This document shows positions 1-9,419 of a DNA stretch of 64,000 bases, one piece after another. Every line of letters starts with the position of its first letter. Positions within the stretch are counted from its first letter, which is position 1. Both the position numbers and the translations under genes were made by a program. Origin of the DNA: Symsagittifera roscoffensis (Eukaryota; Xenacoelomorpha; Acoela; Convolutidae). The stretch covers positions 3,102,001 through 3,166,000 of the forward strand of contig NC_087065.1 of the NCBI RefSeq assembly GCF_963678635.1. The letters run 5' to 3'. The notes beneath the pieces were generated by a model that was given only the letters and a program-made list of their open reading frames with translations, ran no database searches and had not been told where the DNA came from.

Positions 1-970
1 CTGCTGAGAACATTTTACACAGTAACTCGTAAGATTTTTCCGACATTCTCGTTAGTCCCACACACTTTGGCACTGAGAAGGCTTGATCCACGATCATTCT
101 CGTACTCTTTACATCCACAGCTACGAATTGCACCGGGTATCTGCTCTTGCACAATGGAGCTAATGTCGACCCCACCAAATATCGTGCTCCTGATGGTCTA
201 CGATAAGTTTCACTGTGTCGGATGTTCATTTCCGCCTCGATCGCTTCCCTCCATTTTCCTATGTGCTTTTGCTCAGTTTGAAAAACTCCTGGGAACACTT
301 CTACACTGATTGATGGCTTTGACCATCTCATGTTTCTGTTCCAGATTCAATAGTGACTCTAAAGAACCAAACATGCTGTAGAATCCTAGTGCAGTCACTA
401 GATTCACCTCGGTTCCTCCATGGCAATCTGCGACCAGTTCCGTTTCCGTCCTTGCTTTCATCACAACGTTCCCAAACAATATCGTCAACTGCTTGTGTTG
501 TCTCTCTAGGGTTTTCACGCAATCCAGACTTCCACAAACGTGACCTTCCAGTCCACAGACTTCTGCCAGACAACTACCAGGTTTGACTCAGTCTTCCGGT
601 CCCCAGCCAGGCAACTCCACTCGGTCTTCCCGTTGCTCCTAGAGGCTGTTGTCATCACACTATATATGATGTTAAGGTCACGCAGGTTACAGTCTGCATT
701 TAGTTCCCTCTGTACGTCTTGTGTCGCCCGTAGTATCGAGTCAGCATTGGGACTAGGACACCATGATGGTCTCATCAGTTCCCACACTACCATCAAGCTC
801 GTTCTCAGTAATTCATCTGAGAATCCCAATCCAAACTCCACTCTTTTGTCGGATTTTGGTACGGAAGGTGCAGTCACCTCTTCTTCCAAGACCAGTCCCA
901 ATTTGATCTGCGGATTATTAGCGCTTTTAATCGTTGCAATTCTCGACGTCCAGAACCTTAGCAACACTGC
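1..970 (-). pseudogene. Element I second ORF, downstream continuation (unrecognised, broken)
   Basis: Two open stretches, 515-967 and about 273-518, continue the second long ORF. The first is in exactly the same frame as the 866-residue block at 971-3571, separated only by the TAA at 971-973, so that stop looks like a nonsense mutation in a longer ORF. A frame change follows near 515. The part left of 270 has no long open frame in this copy but has the same base composition, so the ORF probably continued past the window edge. I recognise no domain. The translated text is soluble-looking with no clear membrane segment. Confidence 0.5.
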
Positions 971-3571
971 TTATTCGTAATCAAAGAAGCAATCGCGTAT
1001 GTCTTCACTCAGGAAAGGGTTTCGCACTATCCCTATGACTCCGGACACGTAACCGTATGACTTCTTTCTGATTGGTCCACAGTATTCATTAGATTTCGGC
1101 AGTGTTCCCATGGATTCCTTAGTGAGCCTCAGTTCTTTGTTCGAAAATCTCCTGATTTCGTCTATTTTCCTCATGGGTTCTAGCTCCTCGGGTTCTTTCA
1201 TGTTCACCCTCATCGGCTTGCTTTGATGCATATCTAGCAGTGCTAGCAAGAGTAAGGCTTTCACTCGTTCATCGCCCTCCCTCAGCATCTTGACACAGGT
1301 GTTCAATGCTGGCACTGAAATCTGCTGCATCAGGAATCGAATGAAACAGAGATCGTCTCTCCGCTTCGCGCACGCTACTGCTGCTCCCTCTTGTGTTATC
1401 AGATCCCTCAAATGCGTCATCAGGACTACCTTCTCTTGTTTTGACCTTTTCCTTTCTTCTGAGTCATATTCCCCGCGAGTCAATCCCATCATGCACCAGG
1501 CGAACCTCAGTTGTAATTCGGTTCTCACGTAAGGTACTGCCATGAGAGCGTGTATTCTCGGCGTAGTCCTCATTTCCTCTTCAAAGTACCTCAACGCCAC
1601 TGTTTTCCATGGAAGGCTCACTAATTGCTCAATCGTTTCCGCCTGCATCTCAGACGACGCTAGAGTCCCGTACGCCTTGGTGGTGCCTTGCAACATTGTC
1701 TCCAGATAACCTTCCATGGCACTCTTGTCTTCCAGAGCCATCACATATCCTCCAGCCGAGTTTCGGTACTCCAACATCTCCATGTATCCACCGGCGGGTT
1801 CATCTATTGACACAGTCTCCGACATTGTCAGTCGGTTATACTCCACTGGTACTAATTGTCCTGCGACACTTCCCTTTCCGTGGTTCATGGGAGACGGTTT
1901 AAAGTCATTCATGGTACTTTCTCCACATTGACTGAGTATCTCCATTTCCAAGGTTGCTCCAGTCATAGTGTGGTCACTCGTTTTGGATTTATAACTTGTT
2001 GACTTTATCCCTGCCATGAGAATGGGTGGCACCATTGCTACATCAGTTAACATTCTGTCCATGCCAGGCAATTGATAATCACCTTGTCCCAAATCCATGA
2101 CCTCTTCGACTCGTTTTCTTTTCGTTGAGTTGACAGCTTTTATTGATATCTCCGAATCCACCTTCGTCTTTTCCGCTCTCCTCGGTATCACTTTGCTGTC
2201 TAATTTCATCTTCATCTCGTTGATCTTATCAATCACCAGTTTCGATTGCATCGTTCCTTTCCTGGTTCCTGACAGATATACCACCTTTTCTTTATCCTCC
2301 TGCGGTGTCATCTTGATGGGAGAGTTCAATTCACTTTCGTCAGTGGCTGAGTCAATCAACAACTCACTCAATCTCCCTTCACACTCATCAAGTTTGTCAG
2401 TGACTTCCCGCATCAATGGTCGGTTGAGACCTATTTTCAAAGTGGACTGGGTCCCGTAGCTCTGAACTACCGTCCAGACTTCTTCCATGAACGCCACTCT
2501 GTCCAATCTACATCCCTTCCTAATTTCATGGTCTCGGTGATGTACTTCCCACTCTTCTTCGGGCAACGTTCCCAAGAAAGGTACTCTGGCAGCGCCTTCT
2601 ATTCTTCTTCTCCTCGGTGATTCCATGAGGAGTCTTTGTTCGTTATCTTTTGAATTGCCCGAAGAGCTGCTCTCCGGCAAATTCCGTCTCATTCCCATAA
2701 AGGCCGATGGAGGTTCCAGTTTCGAAGTGCCTTCGTCTGCTGGCTCAGCCGCTTCCAACGTATCCGCAATATTTGCAAAGTCACTGAGCAAATTGAAATC
2801 CAGGCTGGATATTCCTCCTGTCGATGCCTTGTCGTCTTCCCTATCAGCTTGATCGGTATCTTGTTGCATGGGTTCCTCCGTTCGACGACTTCCTCCCTGC
2901 CCATCATCTCCTTCTGATGTATCTTTTTTCGAGCTTGAGGGTCCTTGCTTTTCAGTCTCGGCCCATTCCGGAAAATTTGGTATGATCAGTATGCCGGCTG
3001 ATTTATCTTCCTCTTCTCCATGGACCCTTTTGATTTCCTCACAACCGAAGGGTGCCACGAAGGTTCTCGTCTGCAACGTTCCTCCCACTGTTAACTCCTG
3101 CTTCACATTGGTCAAAGTCAGGGAAGCTTCAGGTAATTCGGCTCTGCCTCTCATCCTCATAGGCGCTAGGTTTAATTCCATCCATTCCGTGTCAAACGCT
3201 CCAGGCTTCGGAGTCGCGGCGTTGCTTATTCGCCTCCTCGTCGCTTGATCTGTGTAGACAAATCGCGTGTACTGTAGCACGGCAGCATTCCTCCCCACAA
3301 AGTATAGATCCATCGTTTCCACGAATTTTCCTATCCTCCTTTCATTGTTTTCAAACGCTCTTAGTCTAGGAGTTTGTACTACGGAGACTGCTCCGAGCAA
3401 CATCCTTCTTATCAGAGGGAATTCAGGGATTTCCTCTGGCAGCTTTTCGTAATCACCCCAGTCTTTCGTCTCTTGTCTCACCTTGTGATATGCTGCAGTG
3501 AGACGAGGAACTCTGGTCATTTCACCATTCGTCTTATTATAGGGTCTCAGATTCCAGAGCTTCGGAAACAC
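971..3571 (-). CDS. Element I second ORF: large unrecognised block (866 codons)
   Basis: This is an 866-codon open frame, the longest in the element. It overlaps the preceding 520-codon block by 25 bases in another frame, which looks like a frameshift within one ancestral ORF rather than two genes. About residues 205-280 are rich in Ser, Glu, Asp, Lys and Gly and look like a disordered linker. The rest is charged, with scattered Met and Leu and no obvious signal peptide or transmembrane segment. I do not recognise the family. It could be a structural or envelope-position protein by location (3' of pol), but no fusion peptide, furin-like site or membrane anchor is evident, so an Env role is not supported. 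The stop at 971-973 appears to be an in-frame nonsense codon. Confidence 0.6.
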   Translation of the reverse strand: MFPKLWNLRPYNKTNGEMTRVPRLTAAYHKVRQETKDWGDYEKLPEEIPEFPLIRRMLLGAVSVVQTPRLRAFENNERRIGKFVETMDLYFVGRNAAVLQYTRFVYTDQATRRRISNAATPKPGAFDTEWMELNLAPMRMRGRAELPEASLTLTNVKQELTVGGTLQTRTFVAPFGCEEIKRVHGEEEDKSAGILIIPNFPEWAETEKQGPSSSKKDTSEGDDGQGGSRRTEEPMQQDTDQADREDDKASTGGISSLDFNLLSDFANIADTLEAAEPADEGTSKLEPPSAFMGMRRNLPESSSSGNSKDNEQRLLMESPRRRRIEGAARVPFLGTLPEEEWEVHHRDHEIRKGCRLDRVAFMEEVWTVVQSYGTQSTLKIGLNRPLMREVTDKLDECEGRLSELLIDSATDESELNSPIKMTPQEDKEKVVYLSGTRKGTMQSKLVIDKINEMKMKLDSKVIPRRAEKTKVDSEISIKAVNSTKRKRVEEVMDLGQGDYQLPGMDRMLTDVAMVPPILMAGIKSTSYKSKTSDHTMTGATLEMEILSQCGESTMNDFKPSPMNHGKGSVAGQLVPVEYNRLTMSETVSIDEPAGGYMEMLEYRNSAGGYVMALEDKSAMEGYLETMLQGTTKAYGTLASSEMQAETIEQLVSLPWKTVALRYFEEEMRTTPRIHALMAVPYVRTELQLRFAWCMMGLTRGEYDSEERKRSKQEKVVLMTHLRDLITQEGAAVACAKRRDDLCFIRFLMQQISVPALNTCVKMLREGDERVKALLLLALLDMHQSKPMRVNMKEPEELEPMRKIDEIRRFSNKELRLTKESMGTLPKSNEYCGPIRKKSYGYVSGVIGIVRNPFLSEDIRDCFFDYE

Positions 3572-5109
3572 CTCGATGTGCCCTCTCTCTTTACTTCTCC
3601 AGACAGATCAAGGAAGTGATCGTCAAAGTTGATGACTGTCATTTCTGGCTCTGATATTTTCGCAAATAACAGATCTTCGCTCATGAGCTCCCGCAATACG
3701 TGCCGCTCACACCAGTTCAGCGCACTACTGTCCACTGCTGATATGAGGTTCAGGTGCAGCACCGACCTCCTGTATGCTTCCACCTTGATATCAGGGAACG
3801 CAAACGTGACTGCTGGTCCATAAATCACTGTCACAAACTCTGTGGCCCCTCTGATCAAAGCTGAGGGATCGGTCCTCTTAGCCAAGCTTAGATCAGTTAG
3901 TAGGGGCATGCCCCCAACATGTCGTCTCACGTCTTCCTCCCTCTCAATCGTCTCATCCTCTCCTGTTCCAAAGCGATTCTGATGCAGGAGGTACTGGATA
4001 AGAGTATGTCTCAGATCTATTATCTTATTCCACGAATCCGTGGCTTTCTTCACATCAAATTTCTTCGCATTCTCTTTCATCTGCTCTGGGTAATCAATGC
4101 TAGAAGCCCATATAACCGCAAGTTCTTGACTCCTTGGGCGAGCAGTATTACCGGTCCCTCCACGAAGCACGAAGCTCTCTGCTCCAAACGTCATGAACAA
4201 GGCTAGTAGTTCCACAATCGACACTTCCACTACTGCTTGGAGGAATTCCTTTATCAAGTAACGAGAGAGTTTCGGGTAGGCTCTTGCCAAACAGGACGCG
4301 GTCCATCCGGCTCCCAACCCTTCCAGCATGCTATCTGTCCGTTCAAAGCCTTCTTCCCCCTTCACTTTCTGGGTCCAGAAGGTTTCCAGGGTAATTTGGC
4401 ACATTCTGTTCACAAATTCGGCTGTCTTTTCTTCAGCATTTTCCGCCAGGTTCACCTCCTTTAACAAGTAGGCATGGATCTTCTTGATCATCACTGGGCC
4501 TTGCTCAGTGGCATCCGCACCCAATGCCGCTACTCGAGGAGTTGGATGTAGCCACTGATTAGCCTCTGGTTTGGTTCTCAAAACCATCGCCTCCAAGTGA
4601 GCTCTAGTCTCCTGGGAATTTTTCCTTCTCTCTCTTTCTCCTGCTGCTTCCATTCCTCGGAACCATAAGTCGTTCGACATCGCTACGATCACTCGATGGT
4701 CGTCGCCTATTCCCGGTTTCAGTTTGAGCTGTCGACTGAAGTTGGACAGTTCCAACCCCAGCACCTCGTCCAGCACTAGCATGTGTAGCGCATGGTCCTT
4801 GAATCTTCTCAATGCGTTCGAGATACCCGACCACACCGCAGGTAGCTCAGCACTGAGTGGTCTCAGGCTCTCCATCTCTATCATGCAATTTGGGGCCGAT
4901 GTGATTACTTCATATTTCCCTTTCGAAAGCAAGGCCACGATCGCATACACGAATTTCAGTCCATCCGGGAGATGTGCATACCTCGGAGACCCCGCGAACA
5001 CTGCTCTCAGTGTCATCTTGGTGAAGAACACCTCCTTCATCGCATCCACCACTTCACCCTTTGACTCGAGGATGTCTTTTAATGCTGGCCATACAGCATT
5101 TTCTGCCAT
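3547..5109 (-). CDS. Element I second ORF: alpha-helical unrecognised block (520 codons)
   Basis: A 520-codon open frame overlaps its left neighbour by 25 bases and its right neighbour (5079-5501) by 31 bases, each in a different frame. Such short terminal overlaps are what single-base indels in one long ORF produce. The protein is Leu/Ala/Glu/Arg-rich and likely helical, with several Trp-containing conserved-looking patches (for example NDLWFRGME near residue 148) and no signal peptide. I do not recognise the family. Sustained openness over 1.5 kb with coding-like composition, in an element that has otherwise collected indels, suggests real past coding. The start is uncertain because the ancestral ORF began far upstream. 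Confidence 0.6.
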   Translation of the reverse strand: MAENAVWPALKDILESKGEVVDAMKEVFFTKMTLRAVFAGSPRYAHLPDGLKFVYAIVALLSKGKYEVITSAPNCMIEMESLRPLSAELPAVWSGISNALRRFKDHALHMLVLDEVLGLELSNFSRQLKLKPGIGDDHRVIVAMSNDLWFRGMEAAGERERRKNSQETRAHLEAMVLRTKPEANQWLHPTPRVAALGADATEQGPVMIKKIHAYLLKEVNLAENAEEKTAEFVNRMCQITLETFWTQKVKGEEGFERTDSMLEGLGAGWTASCLARAYPKLSRYLIKEFLQAVVEVSIVELLALFMTFGAESFVLRGGTGNTARPRSQELAVIWASSIDYPEQMKENAKKFDVKKATDSWNKIIDLRHTLIQYLLHQNRFGTGEDETIEREEDVRRHVGGMPLLTDLSLAKRTDPSALIRGATEFVTVIYGPAVTFAFPDIKVEAYRRSVLHLNLISAVDSSALNWCERHVLRELMSEDLLFAKISEPEMTVINFDDHFLDLSGEVKREGTSRCFRSSGI

Positions 5110-5501
5110 GTAGGCTCTCTGAGTCTGCTCAGGAAACCTCTACTGTGTAGATGGTCATTGATGCCAGCAAACACGATCGTGACTGGTTTCATCTCCGTCT
5201 GTCTTTGTACTCCGATAGCCATTGACACGGATTGCAGTAGGTCCAGATCGACCGCTGCCAACATTATGACGTCCGGCCAAAACAGAGTCTTGGAAGTGTG
5301 TACGAACTCTGAGTTCGCTACTATCATAATCTTGGCCTTCCTCATTTCTGCCTTGTCGTACGCGGCAAAGATGGTCTCGTCTTTCTTTATCGCTTTCAAT
5401 CCGCCGTATCTTTGGGCATCACCTTCCTGATTCACTTCCTTCGAGTATACTCTTTCTTCCACATGACCGGGGGGTGTCTTCAGCTGCCTGAACATCTTCA
5501 C
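5079..5501 (-). CDS. Element I second ORF: block with a GIND-type SGNH-like motif
   Basis: This 140-codon block lies in the same frame as the upstream block 5538-6332, separated by a TGA at 5538-5540, so it is most likely the same ORF with a nonsense mutation. Its last third reads ...VTIVFAGINDHLH..., a hydrophobic strand followed by G-x-N-D. That resembles block III of SGNH/GDSL hydrolases, and it is preceded by another hydrophobic strand (PDVIMLAAVDLDLL). No GDS nucleophile is visible in this block, so it would be a second, degenerate SGNH-like fold or an unrelated Rossmann-like segment. The shift to the frame of 3547-5109 occurs in the 31-base overlap. Confidence 0.45.
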   Translation of the reverse strand: MKMFRQLKTPPGHVEERVYSKEVNQEGDAQRYGGLKAIKKDETIFAAYDKAEMRKAKIMIVANSEFVHTSKTLFWPDVIMLAAVDLDLLQSVSMAIGVQRQTEMKPVTIVFAGINDHLHSRGFLSRLREPTWQKMLYGQH

Positions 5502-5537
5502 ATGTTGTCCAATCGGCGCCCTCGTTATCAGAAATCT

Positions 5538-6332
5538 TCAAGGTCTCTCTTCTCGATTCCCCTCATCGTGATTCAGTTTTACGTCTTGTAACGGCCTTGC
5601 ATTCACTGGGCCCATCGTGTTATTAGAGGGCAGTCCCTCTAGGTCGGCAAACCTCAAGGCAGCGGTAAAGCTGAAGTTTATGCCAGTCGCTATCAACCAG
5701 TCCACTCCTGTTATCGAGTACAATCCGCTGACCGATAACCTTGCTCTGTTCAGCATCCTCATGGCATCCGCTGCGAAGCTCACCGTCTGAAGGTTCAGTT
5801 TCATCAGGTCATCCTTGTATATGTTCCATGGAGAAGGTATTGGCCTCGACCACATTAGAGAGCTCCTGTTAGGGCGTCTTTCCTCTCGACTGGTCCTTGT
5901 CTTCTCCGGTCTCGTGTCCGATCTAGAGGTGCTGGTTGTCTCCTCCATCGGGTTGACAGGCCCTAGTCTTCTCCTAGGATTAATGGTCCTCCTCATTGGC
6001 GCTTCTCCCAACCGATCTTGAACGTCTGTTCTTTGACCTGGTTCGCTAGAGCTCTGCTGTCTATAGTTCGTCAAGGCCGGGACCGTTCCCAAGCGTGTTT
6101 CCAGGTTAGGAGGCACAAAAGTGGTAATCACCGGTTCGTTCAATGCTCCCTCCTCCTTTAGCACTCCTGTGTCCAAGAGTTCTACTACCAACTCATCCAA
6201 TCGCTCTTGGAAGACTCTGTTGAACCAAGCCTGTCCTTCTATACTATCGAAGTGGACGCCGTCCGTAGTCAGCCTGGCCTGCTCCATTGCTATCAACTCA
6301 TGTCGATGTCCATGAGGATCATCCTTCGGCAT
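5538..6332 (-). CDS. Element I second ORF: SGNH hydrolase C-terminal block plus disordered linker
   Basis: The first 45 residues contain LTTDGVHFDS, with Asp24 and His27 spaced as in the D-x-x-H block V of SGNH/GDSL hydrolases, followed by the usual G-x-x-W-F-x-R-x-F helix start. The preceding SGNH blocks lie in the neighbouring frame at 6319-6816 and overlap this ORF by 14 bases, so one hydrolase domain has been split by a frameshift. Residues of roughly 95-160 are Arg/Ser/Thr/Pro-rich and probably disordered. The last 90 residues look folded but are unrecognised. The ATG at 6332 is probably an internal Met, not a true start. Confidence 0.6.
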   Translation of the reverse strand: MPKDDPHGHRHELIAMEQARLTTDGVHFDSIEGQAWFNRVFQERLDELVVELLDTGVLKEEGALNEPVITTFVPPNLETRLGTVPALTNYRQQSSSEPGQRTDVQDRLGEAPMRRTINPRRRLGPVNPMEETTSTSRSDTRPEKTRTSREERRPNRSSLMWSRPIPSPWNIYKDDLMKLNLQTVSFAADAMRMLNRARLSVSGLYSITGVDWLIATGINFSFTAALRFADLEGLPSNNTMGPVNARPLQDVKLNHDEGNREERP

Positions 6333-6816
6333 TCCGACTTGCGAGATTCCTTAGGATGTTATTCCACCTGACTACTCCTTCGTTGTGCCTTCTCCCTGTT
6401 GCAGTCAAACTCCTCGCATTCATATGCACAGTGCAAACGGTCCGTACCGCGCAGTTGAACTTCTGCCAGAGAGTGGTAAACAAGCACACCATCATTGATT
6501 CCCATAGCGATTCTTCCTCATGTGAGCTTCTCGAGATGTTGTTCGTACCAACCAGGACCATCACATTGGGGATTCTCCCTGGGTTCATCAACTCCACCAT
6601 CCGAAATAACTGGGCTATGGTCGCGCCTCCGAAGGCCATCACCGTGGTGACCCAAGAGGTCCTCAAGTTCGAGAGTACTCTGACTAAGCTATCTCCCAGT
6701 ATCAGATGAGATGTCCCCAGCGGTGGTTGCTGCAGGTTCACTGCCGGGTTCCAGGTCGCTCGATTGAAGCAAGCTCTTGGATCCGCCTCCGGAATTCCCG
6801 TGAAGTTATATTTCAA
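6319..6816 (-). CDS. Element I second ORF: SGNH/GDSL-type hydrolase N-terminal block
   Basis: The hydrolase signature is seen in order: HLILGDSLV (block I, nucleophile Ser at about residue 43), AFGGATIAQL (block II glycine, about 63-64), and VMVLVGTNNIS (block III, Asn at 92-93). Block V (D-G-V-H) follows in the adjacent frame, at 5538-6332. SGNH family members are esterases, lipases or acetyl-hydrolases using Ser-Asp-His. The exact substrate cannot be read from sequence. Some non-LTR and giant LTR elements are known to carry esterase-like domains, but the role is unsettled. The block is in the same frame as the coiled-coil block 6829-7455, separated by a TAG at 6829-6831. Confidence 0.65.
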   Translation of the reverse strand: MKYNFTGIPEADPRACFNRATWNPAVNLQQPPLGTSHLILGDSLVRVLSNLRTSWVTTVMAFGGATIAQLFRMVELMNPGRIPNVMVLVGTNNISRSSHEEESLWESMMVCLFTTLWQKFNCAVRTVCTVHMNARSLTATGRRHNEGVVRWNNILRNLASRNAEG

Positions 6817-6828
6817 CTGATTGTCCTT

Positions 6829-7504
6829 CTATACATCTATTACACGTGACACTTTCTTCGCCGGCATCTTTCGTATCCTCCTTTCTGGTACCTTAGAGCT
6901 CCCCATTGGTGGCGTTGTGTCGCTAACCCCCTGTCTGGTCATCACGCTTTGGGAGAGCCGTACTCTGCCCGTATCGTCGATCGTTCCATAGGGTGCAGTC
7001 ACCCCGGAACCTGGCGAATTCTTGTTGGCGACTAGTCTTCCAGCTGTCTCTATCAGCTTCCTCACCGTTTGTTCCACGACTGGGTCACCCAAGGTGTCAC
7101 TCGGGTCCGGGATTGTCACTCGATCTGTTGTTGTCGGGAGTCGCGTTTCCGTTGTCAGACTCATCTCTCGAGGCGTCAAGAGCTCCATCGGAGACTGCCC
7201 ACGAGGAACACTCCTTGCAGGTATCACGTTCTCCACGGCTGTTGCCAACGCCATCCGCTCTTTGTAATCCTGCCTCAAGCGCTCAATTTCTTTAACCTGC
7301 TTTTTGCTGCAGTCTTCGAACAATCTCTTCCGCATGTCTTCATCTTCCTCCGTACTGAGCATGGTCTTAGTCATCTCATCCAGCTCGTTTCTGGTCTTTT
7401 CCAGCTCGTCTTTCATCCCATCTAGATCTTGCATGGTTCGGTTCGTTTGAGGCATGGTTCGGTTCTGCCAGGTCCATCAATTCATCCAAGTTGAAATTAT
7501 CCAT
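6829..7504 (-). CDS. Element I second ORF: N-terminal coiled-coil block and probable true start
   Basis: The open block from 7455 begins with about 70 residues dense in Glu, Lys, Arg, Leu and Asp in heptad-like order (DELEKTRNELDEM), a likely coiled coil, followed by a Pro/Thr/Arg-rich region. A better start is the ATG at 7504-7502, in the context AATAAATGG. It opens a frame that is offset by one base from the coiled-coil block, the shift lying near 7450-7470, where a repeated CATGGTTCGGTT motif suggests slippage. Taking 7504 as the start makes this the 5' end of the second ORF of the element. It ends here at an in-frame TAG at 6829. Confidence 0.55.
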
Positions 7505-7916
7505 TTATTTTTCAGGTTTGATTCGATTTGATTCAAAGGTTTGACTCAAGTGAGCAATTAAATGATCAATCAGGATCTAGAAAAGAGGTCACGAATATCA
7601 CACTTGTCAGTTTCACCTTAACTTCTCGTTAAAATTTATTTAAAACAGTCAGATAAAAAGATTTTGATCCTAAAATTAATTAAAATCAATCGGTCTCTAA
7701 AATTTTGGAAATCGACCTAAGATTGGACAGTCCAAACTTTGGATCTATTCCTAAGATCGTTATTCAGTTGTTCGTGGTCACTAACTCCTTCTTAATAACA
7801 TAACACAACACACATTACCTTAATAACATAACACATAACATAACACACATTACCTACCTCTTGCGTGTCACCTTAACTCAGCCTACACTTAAATAATATT
7901 TCTTATGTAAGTATAC
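7505..7916 (-). other. Element I non-coding spacer between pol and second ORF
   Basis: About 410 AT-rich bases with no open frame separate the end of the macrodomain-like pol tail from the ATG of the second ORF. It contains a short repeated ATAACACA/ACATTACCT tract at about 7797-7858. By position it could hold a splice acceptor or internal promoter for expressing the second ORF. I see no element I can name. Confidence 0.5.
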
Positions 7917-8991
7917 TTATATATTAGTATCAGAGAAGATTACGTGTATGAGCGCGTACAGTTCTCGAGGATGCAGTCGTCCTCTGGACAAGACTAGGTT
8001 TTCCGGGTCTACGTGCCGCTTCTCCGTCGCCCGTGTCACCAAGACGCAGGTATTTTCCCGGTATCTGTGACACCGCCGGAGGCAAGGCTGCTACGCCCCC
8101 TATTCCTGGTCTTTGCTTCCAAAGGAATTCTATGTTTTTATATTCTTTCTTAAAATCTGCTGCTAACGCTGTCTTGAAACTCATGTCTGCTGTAATTGCT
8201 ATTGCACATGTTCTATTTGTGAGTATGAAATCGCTGTCTGTTAGTAATATGCTACTTGAATATTCATTTGGTAAGTTAAAATATGACTCAACTACCCTCC
8301 CTATGTCAGGTTTCGTAGGTTCTTTGCCTGTTTCTGCTTCTAAGTCTCCTGTCTCTCTTGTTATTCTTAATTTTTTTATTATCAAGTTTTCAGTGTGGGT
8401 AAGTCCTACCCCCACTCCCCGAACAAAAATATCCATCAACGTCCCCGTCGATTGCATACCGGGTATCAAATCGAGATTGGAAGCCCGAATGAGTAGTCGC
8501 CCCTCCTGGGCAGCCCAGGAAGGATCTTCTTGTTCGGTTTTCATGTATTTCATGCTTTCACGATCTACATCTTGAATCGTGACACTGGTCTCCTTTGGGT
8601 CCGACGTCATTTCGTTCAGCCATTCCAAGCCACGCAGATTCGTCAAGTCTTTTTCATATGACTGCTGTTGCTCGTCGTCGAATTCTACCTCGGGTTTCGA
8701 CCGGTCATTGACCCACTCATCGTCGTGATCATCGACTATGTCAATGTCCTGTGACACAGTTATTTCTTCTAGACCCACTACTTCTTCCCCTATCTTCTTT
8801 AGGTCTATCCTGTCTACTACAAAGTCGTCACCGTAAGGGTTATATTTCTTTTTGGGTATTGTCCCTTCGTTCTGTCGAGTCTGTACCGTGAACGGAAAAT
8901 CTGGTTCCAAGTTCTTGGGGACCTCCATTTGTTCGGGATCCTGCCAGTCTTCTTCTGCGTATGGTAAGGTCTCATCGTCTGTTTCGATCAC
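7917..8991 (-). pseudogene. Element I pol tail: acidic linker plus broken TARG1-like macrodomain
   Basis: The first 200 residues are acidic and linker-like. From about residue 245 the text matches the N-terminal half of a macrodomain: a strand ending in a TxxxAIAI-type segment, then SFKTALAADFKKEY, then GGVAALPP and PGKY. The open frame at 7930-8991 then leaves the fold, but in the +1 minus-strand frame from about 8054 down to the TAA at 7917-7919 the fold continues with LVTRATEK...VDPENL and ends ...IFSDTNI, the expected next strand and last helix of the OARD1/TARG1 class. The central block that would carry GCGLD is missing, and Arg replaces the Lys of the L-x-T-K motif. So a frameshift and an internal deletion have inactivated it. 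Confidence 0.6.
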
Positions 8992-9188
8992 CTCATTTGG
9001 ATCCAGGTCCAGTGGTGTACTTATTCCTTTCTCTACGACTTCGTTTCCATCGTTCTTCTCCTGGTTCCCTTCTCATTGACCTCACAAGCAGGGTCCATCA
9101 TCAGATAATCCCCTTCTTCCATGTCTGCGGGTATTTACCAGTCTTCTGTCGATGGATTGTTTGGCTTAATGTTCTCGTAGTGGGCGGC

Positions 9189-9419
9189 TCAGTCAGTACT
9201 CAGTCTATAAAAGCGTCCCTCCTGATGCACCTCCGTAATCATGAAGGGTCCCCTCCACTTTTTTAAAAGCTTTTTTGTTCCTTTCAGTGGTATGACATTC
9301 TGAAATACCCATACGTAGTCCCCTACCGAATAAGCTTTTGCAGCAGCTGCTTTCTTGTCAAATCTTTTCCTCTGCCTTGCCTGTGCCTGCTGAGTATTTC
9401 GTCTACATAAGTCGTTCAA
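9189..9419 (-). CDS. Element I integrase C-terminal (GPF-like) block
   Basis: These 76 codons read RRNTQQAQARQRKRFDKK, then a Gly-Asp-x-Val-Trp strand (VGDYVWVF), then KKLLKKWRGPFMITEV. This is the small beta-barrel tail (GPY/F module) that follows the catalytic core in Ty3/gypsy integrases and binds DNA. The usual helical part of the core between the catalytic Glu and this region, about 100 residues in relatives, is missing. The junction at about 9416-9445 lies in a repeated GAAAGGCAGA, which points to a deletion between short repeats. The first codon is a TTG artefact of the break, not a start. Confidence 0.75.
   Translation of the reverse strand: MNDLCRRNTQQAQARQRKRFDKKAAAAKAYSVGDYVWVFQNVIPLKGTKKLLKKWRGPFMITEVHQEGRFYRLSTD

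Noticed and set aside
2097-2459. Plus-strand open frames across 1-17 kb (e.g. 2097-2459, 8033-8575, 15907-16422)
   Set aside because: They lie opposite recognisable minus-strand element I proteins and show no domains; they are antisense shadows.
971-3571. Envelope protein in element I
   Set aside because: Position fits, but no signal peptide, membrane anchor, fusion peptide or cleavage site could be seen.
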